This document shows positions 23,882 to 32,009 of a stretch of 39,878 nt of DNA, one piece after another. The position numbers and the translations under genes were made by a program. Under the pieces are notes generated by a model that saw nothing but the letters and a program-made list of their open reading frames with translations, ran no database searches and was not told where the DNA came from. Numbering within the stretch: the first letter of the stretch is position 1; every line of letters begins with the position of its first letter. The stretch is from SFHK01 sp963618055 (lineage in GTDB: Bacteria > Bacillota > Clostridia > Christensenellales > Aristaeellaceae), in assembly GCA_963618055.1 (NCBI GenBank), contig CAVERI010000015.1:1-39878 (forward strand). The letters are read 5' to 3'.

Positions 23882-26800
23882 GTGGAAAGGCTAAACACAA
23901 TACGCTTTAGCGACAGTCAAAAGGATATAATGAGACTTGAAACCGTCTGTCCGGGAGCCGTCAATCTGATCACCTGCTCCGTGCTGTATTCTGCCGCCGG
24001 TCAGCCTAAATTCCTTGAGGCTGTTATCAAGCAGATTTACTCAAAGTGGGCAATTCTTTCCGCAAAATGGAATGGCGATTCTGCGGGATTGTCCATTGGC
24101 GAGAAGCGCACAGATATTCCTGCAGCGGTCACATTTTCATGCAAGCAGGAATTCGAGGCATGGGCACAAAATCAAGGGGAACAGACCTTTGCTTCGGGCG
24201 ATTATTTGGTTTTGATTCTTCCTGTCGTTCTCGAAGCCGAGCGCATGGAGGGCTTTTTCGTAAAGGCACATCACTTAATTTGCGATGGCCGGAGCATCAT
24301 GCTTCTTATCTCCGCGATTGATAGCGTATATTCAGCGCTTCTAAAAGGAGAACCCGTTCATATTGAGACGGGCAATCCCTATGAGCAATTTGCGGCGGAT
24401 GAGCAGGCTTTTTTATCAGGAAAACGCGCTGAACGCGCACGCGCATATTGGGAGAGCGTCTTCATTAAATCAAAGGCCGTTTCTCTGATAGCGGAATCGA
24501 ACAGCCATGATTACCGCGCGGAGCGTTTTACGTCTGTTTTGAATGCTCCGGAACGTGAAGCATTGGCAGCATATGCGCGATCGCAGAATGTGACGCTGCA
24601 AACGCTTTTAACAACGGCTGTATGCGCCGTATGTCATCGGCTTCATGGCGGGGAGAACAGCTTTGTCGGCATTCTTCTCCTGAATCGGACGACGCCGGGT
24701 GAAATGAACGCAATCGGGAATTACTTCAATACAGCTGCGCTTCCCGTGGAAATACACGCAGAAACCCGGTTTGGGGATTTGCTTAAAACCATATCCGGAG
24801 AATTGATGGTATTGCTGCGCCATCAGCGCTTTGGCTACTCGCATATTATGGAGCAATACCAGCTTTGCGGAGGAAACAACTCGAAGCTGTTTGATGTGTT
24901 GGTCAGCTGCCAAGATCAAACCGCATTTTCCAATTCCGAAGCCCGCGTATGCTGGTATCCGCCAAAGGCGCAGGTAGAAGCGCTGCAAATCACTGTTGTT
25001 GACAATGGGGAGAAGCTGGAAATACACTATGATTATCGTCCCTCATGCTTAGCGCCTTCCAGAGTCAAGGCCTTCAGCAGGCGTGTAATCTCCATGCTTC
25101 ATGAGGGTATGCGGGACGGGGATGCGTTCGTCGATCAAATACCGCAAGTGCTGCCCGAGGATTTGGCGTGCATGCGCAAATGGAATGACACAGCGTTTTC
25201 GTATCCTGCCGGTGAAACGCTTTGTTCGCTCTTTGAAGCAAAGGCAAATGAAATTCCGAATCAGACGGCGCTGCGCTACGGCAATGAACGCTGGAGCTAT
25301 CGCCTCCTGAACGAGCGCGCCAACCGTCTGGCACACCATCTGCAGGCGCTCGGTGTTTTGCCCGGAAGCATTGTCGCGTTGATGACCGAACGCTCCTTTG
25401 ATCTCCTTCTCGGCGTGTATGCCATTCAGAAATGCGGCGCAGCCTATATGCCCATCGGAATCGATTATCCGGCGGAGCGCGTTCGTTTTATGCTGGAGGA
25501 CAGCGAAGCCCGCGTCCTTTTAACGCAGAGCAAATGGAAGCTTGAGACGCCGGGTCATGTGATTCGCGTTGATATTGATCGATTGGATACGGCCGCCTAT
25601 TCCTGCGAAAACCCCGGATTGGCGCGTCCCGAGTATGCCGCGTATGTCATTTATACATCCGGATCAACCGGAAAACCGAAAGGCGCTTTGATTTCTCATC
25701 GTTCCGCGATCAATCGCATCCACTGGATGAATCGCGTCTTTGGCATGCGTGCCGACGATGTTATTTTGCAGAAAACGCCGTACACCTTTGATGTATCGGT
25801 TTGGGAGCTGTTCTGGTGGGGCATGTACGGGGGCACGTTAGCCATTCTGCCGCCGGAGGAGCACAAGGATCCATCCAAAATCCTGCGGGCAGTGGAACGG
25901 TATGCGGTAACAAAGATGCATTTCGTTCCCTCCATGCTGGCGGCTTTTCTGGAGTTTGTCTCCCGCACGCCGTATGAAGCCGCCCTTCAATCGTTAAAAC
26001 AGGTTTTTGCCAGCGGCGAAGCGCTGCTGCCCGCGCAGGTAGATCGCTTTTATCGCCTGCTGCCAAATGCCGAGCTTATCAATCTCTATGGGCCTACCGA
26101 GTGCACGGTGGATGTCTCCTGCTTCCGCTGTCCGAAACAGAGCCTGCCCGCCATTCCCATCGGCGCGCCGATCGATAACACGCAGCTTTACATTGTTGAT
26201 AAACAAAATGCGCTGGTGCCGATTGGCGAGGCAGGAGAGCTTTGCGTTGCCGGCGATCTGGTGGGAATGGGCTACCTGAAGCGTCCGGAGCTGACGGTGG
26301 AGCGCTTCCTTTCAAATCCGTTTGGAAAGGGAAAGCTATATAAGACCGGCGACCTTGCTTCATGGAATGAAGACGGTACCGTCGCTTATCTTGGACGGAT
26401 TGATTTTCAGGTGAAGCTGCATGGGCAGCGCATTGAGCTGGGCGAAATCGAGCGTTGTCTCGTTGCGATTGAGGAAATCACACAGGCTGTTGTAACTGTG
26501 CAGAAATCGTGCGGCGTCGCGGATCAACTGGTGGCTTACTATTCTGCACCTGAAGCCATCGATTCCAAGAGCATTTCCCAAATTCTGTCGGAAAAATTGC
26601 CTGAATATATGATTCCGCAAGGCTATTTGTATCTGCAAGCGCTTCCGCTGACGGCAAGCGGCAAGGTTGACAGAAAGCAGCTTCCCGCAGTGGATCTGTC
26701 GCAGAATACAAGCCAGGAAGCATATATCAAACCGGAAAGCGAAACACAAATTGCAATCTGCGAAGCGTTTGCACGCGCCTTGAATCTTTCGCCGCGGCAG

Positions 26801-28114
26801 ATTGGCTTGAAGGACAATTTCTTTTTGCTGGGCGGAAATAGCCTGCGTGCCATCAATCTGATGACGGATTTGCATGGCTTGTATGGATTTACCATTCGGG
26901 AGATCTACGAGAATCCCACGCCTGAGGCGCTGGAAACGCTGTTTTGGGATCGCCGGCAGGGAACGGCGCAGCCTGAAAGCTATGCCGAGGATGAAATCTA
27001 TCGAATGCTGTGTCTGCCGGACAGAAAAGCCGAGTGGCACGGCGCGGGCGGCGTTCTTCTGACCGGCGCAACCGGCTTTCTCGGAGGTCATTTGCTTCAT
27101 GAGCTGCTTGAACGGACGGAGGCGGAGGTATATTGTCTGGTTCGCAATCCTCAAAAGCTGCGCGATCATTGGAGCTATCTGTTTGATGGGGAGCCATATC
27201 CAAATGCTCGCATTCATATCGTGCGGGGCGATCTTACGCAGGAGCATTTGGGGTTATCTGCAGGGGATTACACGCGTCTGACCAAAAGCGTATCGGCGGT
27301 TTTCCACGCCGCCGCGGACGTGCGCCACTTTGGCGTGTGGGAGCAATCCTATAAAACCAATACAGTGGGAACGCGTCATATCATTGACCTCTGTTTCGAT
27401 GCGAACGCGGAGATGCATCATATCTCAACAATGAGCGTCAATGGATATGTGCTCACGCCCATGCAAGCCCTGAATGAGGAGCCATTCACGGAGAATCGAC
27501 TTTTTATCGGGCAGCAATATAAAGAAAACGTCTATGTCCACAGCAAGTATCTTGCGGAAACCGCTATCTTGGATGCCATGCAATATGGATTGCAAGCCAG
27601 CATTTATCGCGTGGGAAATCTGCTTTGGCGGCGAAGGGATTTAAAATTCCAGAGGAATCGCGAAGCGCATGACTTCTTTATGCTCACGCGCGCGTTTGTG
27701 CAGCTGGATATGCTGCCGGAGAAATTTTGCGAGCTTCGTGTGAATATGACGGCGGTCGATTCGTGCGCCGAGGCGATATTGACGCTGGCACGCGCGCATA
27801 TTTCCCGCGTATATCATATGCTGAATAGACATGACCTGTCCTTATATGAATATCTGTGCAGGGTCTCGCAGAAGAGGCTTCGCATTGTTTCCATGAATGA
27901 ATTTGTTCACGCGCTGGAACAGCATGCTTCCGATCCGGTTATGGGCTTTCTTCTGGCGTATACCGCGATCAATGAGAACGCTTCTGCGGACACATACCCC
28001 ACGGAATCCTGCGCACAAACGGTTGAAGCGCTTGCGCGGCTCGGCTTTGAATGGGAGGAACCAACGGATTCGTATATTCGTTACTGTCAGGAAACAAAAC
28101 AGGAAGGAGAATGA
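23882..28114 (+). CDS. Single-module NRPS: condensation - adenylation (serine) - carrier - thioester reductase
   Basis: Residue numbers count from the in-frame ATG at 23816. That ATG has no ribosome site, whereas GTG 23882 has GGGAGG 9 bases upstream and begins just before the condensation domain, so I prefer the GTG (about 1410 residues). Condensation domain about 30-440, with HHLICDG at 152-158. Adenylation domain about 460-960, with YTSGSTGKPKGALISH near 613, LYGPTEC, YKTGD and ASGKVDRK. The ten specificity residues read D, V, W, H, F, S, L, V, D, K, the serine code of EntF. Carrier domain with FLLGGNSLR, phosphopantetheine Ser 1009. Reductase domain about 1075 to near the end, with TGATGFLGG near 1083 and the Y1240-x3-K1244 pair in YVHSK. 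There is no thioesterase, so release should be reductive. It is AT-richer than its neighbours and followed after 3 bases by an acyl ligase gene. The serine assignment is from the signature; the product is inferred. Confidence 0.92.
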   Translation: MERLNTIRFSDSQKDIMRLETVCPGAVNLITCSVLYSAAGQPKFLEAVIKQIYSKWAILSAKWNGDSAGLSIGEKRTDIPAAVTFSCKQEFEAWAQNQGEQTFASGDYLVLILPVVLEAERMEGFFVKAHHLICDGRSIMLLISAIDSVYSALLKGEPVHIETGNPYEQFAADEQAFLSGKRAERARAYWESVFIKSKAVSLIAESNSHDYRAERFTSVLNAPEREALAAYARSQNVTLQTLLTTAVCAVCHRLHGGENSFVGILLLNRTTPGEMNAIGNYFNTAALPVEIHAETRFGDLLKTISGELMVLLRHQRFGYSHIMEQYQLCGGNNSKLFDVLVSCQDQTAFSNSEARVCWYPPKAQVEALQITVVDNGEKLEIHYDYRPSCLAPSRVKAFSRRVISMLHEGMRDGDAFVDQIPQVLPEDLACMRKWNDTAFSYPAGETLCSLFEAKANEIPNQTALRYGNERWSYRLLNERANRLAHHLQALGVLPGSIVALMTERSFDLLLGVYAIQKCGAAYMPIGIDYPAERVRFMLEDSEARVLLTQSKWKLETPGHVIRVDIDRLDTAAYSCENPGLARPEYAAYVIYTSGSTGKPKGALISHRSAINRIHWMNRVFGMRADDVILQKTPYTFDVSVWELFWWGMYGGTLAILPPEEHKDPSKILRAVERYAVTKMHFVPSMLAAFLEFVSRTPYEAALQSLKQVFASGEALLPAQVDRFYRLLPNAELINLYGPTECTVDVSCFRCPKQSLPAIPIGAPIDNTQLYIVDKQNALVPIGEAGELCVAGDLVGMGYLKRPELTVERFLSNPFGKGKLYKTGDLASWNEDGTVAYLGRIDFQVKLHGQRIELGEIERCLVAIEEITQAVVTVQKSCGVADQLVAYYSAPEAIDSKSISQILSEKLPEYMIPQGYLYLQALPLTASGKVDRKQLPAVDLSQNTSQEAYIKPESETQIAICEAFARALNLSPRQIGLKDNFFLLGGNSLRAINLMTDLHGLYGFTIREIYENPTPEALETLFWDRRQGTAQPESYAEDEIYRMLCLPDRKAEWHGAGGVLLTGATGFLGGHLLHELLERTEAEVYCLVRNPQKLRDHWSYLFDGEPYPNARIHIVRGDLTQEHLGLSAGDYTRLTKSVSAVFHAAADVRHFGVWEQSYKTNTVGTRHIIDLCFDANAEMHHISTMSVNGYVLTPMQALNEEPFTENRLFIGQQYKENVYVHSKYLAETAILDAMQYGLQASIYRVGNLLWRRRDLKFQRNREAHDFFMLTRAFVQLDMLPEKFCELRVNMTAVDSCAEAILTLARAHISRVYHMLNRHDLSLYEYLCRVSQKRLRIVSMNEFVHALEQHASDPVMGFLLAYTAINENASADTYPTESCAQTVEALARLGFEWEEPTDSYIRYCQETKQEGE

Positions 28115-28117
28115 TCT

Positions 28118-29569
28118 ATGCAGCAGCTTCGTACATTCCTGCTCGACGCACCAGCCAAGGAGGCTCCGGAACAGCTCGCCTTTCGTCAGGGTGATGAGGG
28201 TGAATACCGAATTACCTATCAAACGCTTCGCGCTCAGGCATACGCGCTCGGCGATCTCTTGCTTGAGCGCGGCTATAGCGGAAGAATCTGCATTTGGGGC
28301 GGCGACTGCTATCAATGGGTGCTTGCCCATTTGACGGTGGTCTGCGGCATTGGAACAGCCGTCGCCTTGGATAAGAATTACACGATTCAGCAGGTCGCGG
28401 AGCATATAAGCCGCTGCAAATCTTCGCTGCTTCTGTATACCAAGAGCTTTGAAGTCAAGGCACAGGAGGTGAAGGCACTTCTTCCGCAAACGGTCAGCGT
28501 TGCGTGCATTGATGAGCTGATGCTGGAATCGGCGGAAAAAAAAGGGCGATTGTACGCCCTGCGTCAAGTAAAGGACGAAGACATCGTCGCCATTTTTTTC
28601 ACCTCGGGCACAACCGCGCAGGATAAGGGCGTGATGCTTTCGCAGAGCAATCTGCGAAGCGGCGCCTGCGCCTGTATGACCCTGCATACAGAGGCATATG
28701 GCGACTCGATGCTGTCGGTACTTCCGCTCCACCACAGTTATTCCTGCATCTGCGGCATCTATACACAGATTCTGTTTCGGGTTCCCGTCTGTTTTCCGGA
28801 GAGCCTGCGCAAGCTGCCGATGAGCTTTCAGATGTACAAGCCCACCAAGGTACTCGTAGTCCCGCAGATATTGGAGACGCTGATGAAGCTGCTTCGCTTT
28901 TCGAAGCAGACGCCGGAAACCTTTTTCGGCGGCAATCTCAAATGGTTTGTAACCGGCGGCGCACCCTGCAGGCGGGAATTGATCGAGGAATACAATGCAC
29001 TGGGAATACAGGTTCTTGAAGGCTATGGCATTACCGAATGCGCGCCGGTGATTTCGGCAAACTGGTTTTTGATGCCGCGTATCGGCTCCGTGGGATTTCC
29101 ACTGTACTCCGTTCGGGTTCAGATTATCGATGGAGAGATTTGCGTCAGCGGCGCGAATGTATTTTCCGGGTATCTGGACGATCCCGACGCTACGGCGCAG
29201 GCAAAGCAGAATGGCTGGTTTCGCACGGGAGATTTAGGCTATCTCGATGAGGATGGCTATCTGTATGTCAGCGGGCGCAAAAAGAATCTGATTATTCTGG
29301 ATAACGGTGAAAACGTTAGCCCGGAGGAGCTGGAAGCTCTGATCTATGAGCAGGTCGGCGCGAGCGAATGCTTGGTTTACGAAAAAGATTGCCGAATCGT
29401 CGCTGAGCTCTATTTTGCGGAAAAAGCGCTGACGCAGGAAGAAGCGGAGCGGCTCGTTCGCGAAATGAACAGGAGCCTTCCTATGTATAAGCAAATCCGG
29501 AGGGTGATTCTGTCCGCAAACCCGCTGCCCCGCAACTCGAACGGGAAACTGCTGCGCAATCGCAAATGA
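28118..29569 (+). CDS. AMP-forming acyl ligase (fatty acyl-CoA/ACP synthetase-like)
   Basis: A 483-residue adenylate-forming enzyme. Motifs: FFTSGTTAQDKGVMLSQSNL (ATP loop), LEGYGITECAPV, FRTGDLGYLDEDGYLYVSGR, and the catalytic lysine in NSNGKLLRNR at the C-terminus. It resembles long-chain fatty acid ligases rather than NRPS adenylation domains: it has KKNLIILDNGENVSPEE and no carrier domain. The ATG at 28118 follows AGGAAGGAG by 8 bases and the NRPS stop by 3, so the genes are coupled. The likely role is to activate a fatty acid and transfer it to the small carrier protein encoded next, supplying the acyl donor for the NRPS condensation domain. Chain length cannot be told. A CoA-ligase role is the alternative. 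Confidence 0.87.
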   Translation: MQQLRTFLLDAPAKEAPEQLAFRQGDEGEYRITYQTLRAQAYALGDLLLERGYSGRICIWGGDCYQWVLAHLTVVCGIGTAVALDKNYTIQQVAEHISRCKSSLLLYTKSFEVKAQEVKALLPQTVSVACIDELMLESAEKKGRLYALRQVKDEDIVAIFFTSGTTAQDKGVMLSQSNLRSGACACMTLHTEAYGDSMLSVLPLHHSYSCICGIYTQILFRVPVCFPESLRKLPMSFQMYKPTKVLVVPQILETLMKLLRFSKQTPETFFGGNLKWFVTGGAPCRRELIEEYNALGIQVLEGYGITECAPVISANWFLMPRIGSVGFPLYSVRVQIIDGEICVSGANVFSGYLDDPDATAQAKQNGWFRTGDLGYLDEDGYLYVSGRKKNLIILDNGENVSPEELEALIYEQVGASECLVYEKDCRIVAELYFAEKALTQEEAERLVREMNRSLPMYKQIRRVILSANPLPRNSNGKLLRNRK

Positions 29570-29595
29570 AGCAATTCGAGGGAGGACTATATTCC

Positions 29596-29826
29596 ATGCT
29601 TACGCAACTTGAGGAAATTATGACGGCGTTCTTAGGCGAATCGCACGCGCCGATCAACCCGGAAGCACAGCTTTTTTCTGATTTAGGCCTTGGATCAATG
29701 GATTTGGTGAATATGGTAGGCATGATAGAAGATACGTTCGATCTGGCAATTCCGGATGAAGAGCTGCGGAACTTCGTTTCCGTTAAGGATGTGCTTGATT
29801 ATCTGGAATCTCATGTTAATAAATGA
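29596..29826 (+). CDS. Acyl carrier protein
   Basis: A 76-residue stand-alone carrier protein (MLTQLEEIMTAFLGE). The phosphopantetheine site is DLGLGSMDLVNM, the serine in GSM being the attachment point, and the four-helix pattern and acidic character fit an ACP. The start is ATG 29596 with GGGAGGA 9-10 bases upstream; an in-frame ATG at 29566 that overlaps the ligase stop would add ten residues but lacks a site. It is distinct from a housekeeping acpP by sequence and context. Probably loaded by the preceding ligase and read by the NRPS condensation domain. No phosphopantetheinyl transferase is encoded nearby, so a host enzyme must prime both carriers. Confidence 0.9.
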   Translation: MLTQLEEIMTAFLGESHAPINPEAQLFSDLGLGSMDLVNMVGMIEDTFDLAIPDEELRNFVSVKDVLDYLESHVNK

Positions 29827-29909
29827 TCGAAGCGTATCTGTTTCCGGAAGGCGGCGTCGAGGTTCTTCATGATTCCCCATTTGATTTTCGTGCGCGAACA
29901 TGCTTTCCT

Positions 29910-29938
29910 TTGACTTCGCGGCGCGGAAATGGTATAAT
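29910..29938 (+). promoter_or_regulatory. Promoter of the lactonase-like gene
   Basis: -35 TTGACT (29910-29915), 17-base spacer, -10 TATAAT (29933-29938) with extended TGG. Near-perfect vegetative promoter; start near 29945 and a 155-base leader. I saw no convincing riboswitch or terminator fold in that leader. The 29827-29909 gap before it contains the right edge of the island. Confidence 0.8.
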
Positions 29939-30100
29939 CGGGCATGCAAACGGCTTCTCTCAAATGCTCGCCGTCGCGTAAAGGAACCGTTCTTTGCTGA
30001 TCCGACAGAGGGGGCGCGGCTTTGTCTGCGAGTCGGAGTATGCCGTTTGTGTGCGGAAATTCTCCACCGGCGCACAAAAAACATCCGGAGATGATGCTTC

Positions 30101-31093
30101 ATGCTTTTGTACATTGGAACCTACACCCATTTGGGAGGGCCGGGCGCGGCCGTCGTGCGCGCCGAGCACGGGCGGCTTGAATTGCTGGACACCTGCGCCG
30201 CCATACCGAACCCCGGCTATCTGACCTTGTCGGAGGACGGCACGACGCTGTACGCCTCCTCCTTCTCCGGCGAAAAGCTGAAGGGCGCGGCGGCGAGCTA
30301 CCGCGTGAAGGACGGCCGTTTGCAGCCGCTGAGCATGCAGCCGAGCGGCGGCGCGGATCCCTGCCACATCTGCCTGAGCGAGGACGAGCGGCATCTGTAC
30401 GCCACGAACTACGTATCCGGCAGCGTCAGCGTGTTTCCCGTCGTCGAGGGCTATATCTTCCCCCGCGAGCAGCTGATCGCGCACAGGGGCGCGAGCATGG
30501 CCGTGCCCGACCGGCAGGAGGCGGCGCATCCGCATCAGTCCACCTTCCGCCCGGGAACCGACGAGCTGTTCGTCTGCGACCTTGGCATGGACTGCGTTTT
30601 TGTGTACCTGCGCGACGAGGAAACCGGGCATATCATCGAGAAAAGCCGCATTTCCACTCGCCCGGGCGACGGCCCCAGACATCTGGTGTTCGACGGTTCC
30701 GACCGCTTCTTCCTCGCCTGCGAGCTGTCCAACGACGTGCTGGCCTATGAGTCGGACGGCGAGGGCTGGGCTTTGAAAAGCGCCGTCTCCGCGCTGCCGG
30801 ACGGCTGCACGGACGAGAGCACCGTTGCGGCCATTCGCATGAAAAACGGCAAAATCTTCGTTTCCAACCGCGGGCACGACGGCGTTACCCGCCTTTCCTA
30901 CGCGAACGGCCAGCTGACGCGTGAGGCCTTCACGCCCATCAAGGGACGCTGCCCCCGCGACATTCTGCCGCTGGGAGACGATGAATATATCGCGGCGAAC
31001 CAGCTTTCAGGCGGCCTTGAGTGGATAAAGGGCGGCAGGACGATCGCGTCTCTTCCCATGAACGGAGCCGTCTGCGTGATTCCCGCGCAATAA
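30101..31093 (+). CDS. Lactonase-type seven-bladed beta-propeller protein (6-phosphogluconolactonase-like)
   Basis: A 330-residue cytoplasmic protein of the YkgB/Pgl (lactonase) family. It begins LYIGTYTHLGGPGAAVVRAE and has repeated blades of the form PGYLTLSEDGTTLYAS, PCHICLSEDERHLYATNYVSGS and GPRHLVFDGSDRFFLACELS. HPHQSTFRPGTDELFVCDLG and the GPRH stretch match conserved sites of this family. The role may be hydrolysis of 6-phosphogluconolactone in the pentose phosphate pathway, but many relatives are uncharacterised. ATG 30101 has CGGAG 10 bases upstream. It has its own promoter and a terminator, so it is a single-gene unit. Its base composition returns to that of the host. Confidence 0.85.
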   Translation: MLLYIGTYTHLGGPGAAVVRAEHGRLELLDTCAAIPNPGYLTLSEDGTTLYASSFSGEKLKGAAASYRVKDGRLQPLSMQPSGGADPCHICLSEDERHLYATNYVSGSVSVFPVVEGYIFPREQLIAHRGASMAVPDRQEAAHPHQSTFRPGTDELFVCDLGMDCVFVYLRDEETGHIIEKSRISTRPGDGPRHLVFDGSDRFFLACELSNDVLAYESDGEGWALKSAVSALPDGCTDESTVAAIRMKNGKIFVSNRGHDGVTRLSYANGQLTREAFTPIKGRCPRDILPLGDDEYIAANQLSGGLEWIKGGRTIASLPMNGAVCVIPAQ

Positions 31094-31112
31094 ACTTCTT
31101 ACTATACGACAT

Positions 31113-31164
31113 CAGGCCGCCGGACGGCAGCACGCTCGTCCGACGGCCTGAATTTCGCTTTTCT
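31113..31164 (+). terminator. Terminator after the lactonase-like gene
   Basis: Stem CAGGCCGCCGGACG (31113-31126) pairs with CGTCCGACGGCCTG (31137-31150), one mismatch, loop of ten bases, followed by AATTTCGCTTTTCTTT. A strong rho-independent terminator 20 bases beyond the stop. Confidence 0.75.
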
Positions 31165-31224
31165 TTAAGGCAACGCCGCGCAAATGAGGTATCGGCCGGC
31201 GAATGGATTTTTCGTCAGATGCAA

Positions 31225-31270
31225 ATGAAAATTCCGAAGGTTTACTGGAGGTAAATCGAGGAATTTTCAT
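31225..31270. repeat. Long intergenic inverted repeat
   Basis: ATGAAAATTCC (31225-31235) and GGAATTTTCAT (31260-31270) are perfect 11-base inverted arms. The inner parts GGTTTAC and GTAAATC also pair with a G-T tolerance around the loop TGGAG. The fold is an almost complete 46-base hairpin. It lies between two convergent genes and lacks a U-tract on either strand, so it is not a standard terminator. The rest of the 31165-31327 gap shows no ORF I would call. Confidence 0.7.
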
Positions 31271-31327
31271 GCCGCAGATGGCGGAAAAGACATCGTCCGA
31301 CGCGCCGCCGAATTGGGCGGTGGTGCC

Positions 31328-32002
31328 TTAAAGCCTTTCGTAGTCTCCGACCAGCGGATACAGCATCTCGCAATTCTCCTCAATGGCCGGGAAGCGCGGA
31401 CGCTTTTCGGAGAAATAGTTGTCGGTATGGTCGTCGTTCACGCTGGATACCTCGCCCGCGATCAGGCTTCCGCCCGCCGCACCGAAGATGTGATACGTGC
31501 GGGGCGTCAGGCGCACGCTGTCGCCGGGCTCCACATAAAACACCTCGCCGGGCTTCACGGTCAGCAGGATGCCGTCGGAGTACACATGCACGTTGCTTTC
31601 GGTGTCCACGCTGCCGTCCGGGCGCGCGTTGTACAGCTTCATGAAGATGCGCGCGCCGCCGCGGTTGATGATGTCCTCGGTCTTCACGGCGTGATAGTGG
31701 CAGGGCAGATACTGGCCATCCTTCAGAAGAATCAGCTTTTCCGCATAGGGAGAGCCCACGCCCGGCTTGTCGTGCACGCCGTTTCGAATCGTGAACAGCA
31801 CCGCGCCGATCTTCTCAAATTCACCGCTGCCGAAGTCCGTAATGTCCCAGCCAAGGCCGGTCTCGAAGATTTCCGCGGCCTTCTGTTTGTTGGCCGTCCA
31901 CTCCGCCGGACTCCAGCGCGCAAACCTCGGGAGCGGGAATTTATATTCCTCTAAAATCGTCTCCGCCCATCTCAGATAGCCGTTAACCTCGCTTCGCTTC
32001 AT
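31328..32002 (-). CDS. D-lyxose/D-mannose isomerase-like cupin protein
   Basis: A 224-residue cupin of the D-lyxose ketol-isomerase family (lyxose to xylulose, often also mannose to fructose). It has MKRSEVNGYLRWAETIL, PLPRFARWSPAEW, GWDITDFGSGEFEKIGAVLF, LPCHYHAVKTEDIINRGG (metal-binding His pair and Glu) and the late His in TYHIFG. These match the family signature closely. AAGGGG lies upstream of ATG 32002. It follows the rhamnosidase fusion gene by 7 bases, so sugar released or imported may feed it, although rhamnose itself is not its classic substrate. The catalysed sugar here is inferred from family only. Confidence 0.83.
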   Translation of the reverse strand: MKRSEVNGYLRWAETILEEYKFPLPRFARWSPAEWTANKQKAAEIFETGLGWDITDFGSGEFEKIGAVLFTIRNGVHDKPGVGSPYAEKLILLKDGQYLPCHYHAVKTEDIINRGGARIFMKLYNARPDGSVDTESNVHVYSDGILLTVKPGEVFYVEPGDSVRLTPRTYHIFGAAGGSLIAGEVSSVNDDHTDNYFSEKRPRFPAIEENCEMLYPLVGDYERL

Positions 32003-32009
32003 GAATATG

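Noticed and set aside
28118..29569. The ligase considered as a second NRPS adenylation domain
   Set aside because: It lacks a carrier domain and NRPS-type A-motif spacing, and its motifs fit acyl-CoA/ACP ligases; the amino-acid code positions cannot be read sensibly.
29823..29981. A 52-codon frame (MIEAYLFPEGG...) starting with ATGA overlap at the ACP stop
   Set aside because: No ribosome site; the frame runs across the near-consensus promoter of the next gene and shows no recognisable family. It was considered as a phosphopantetheinyl transferase remnant but has no supporting motif.
29943..29999. An 18-codon upstream ORF in the leader of the lactonase-like gene
   Set aside because: It begins at the predicted transcript start without a ribosome site and has no attenuator-like features.
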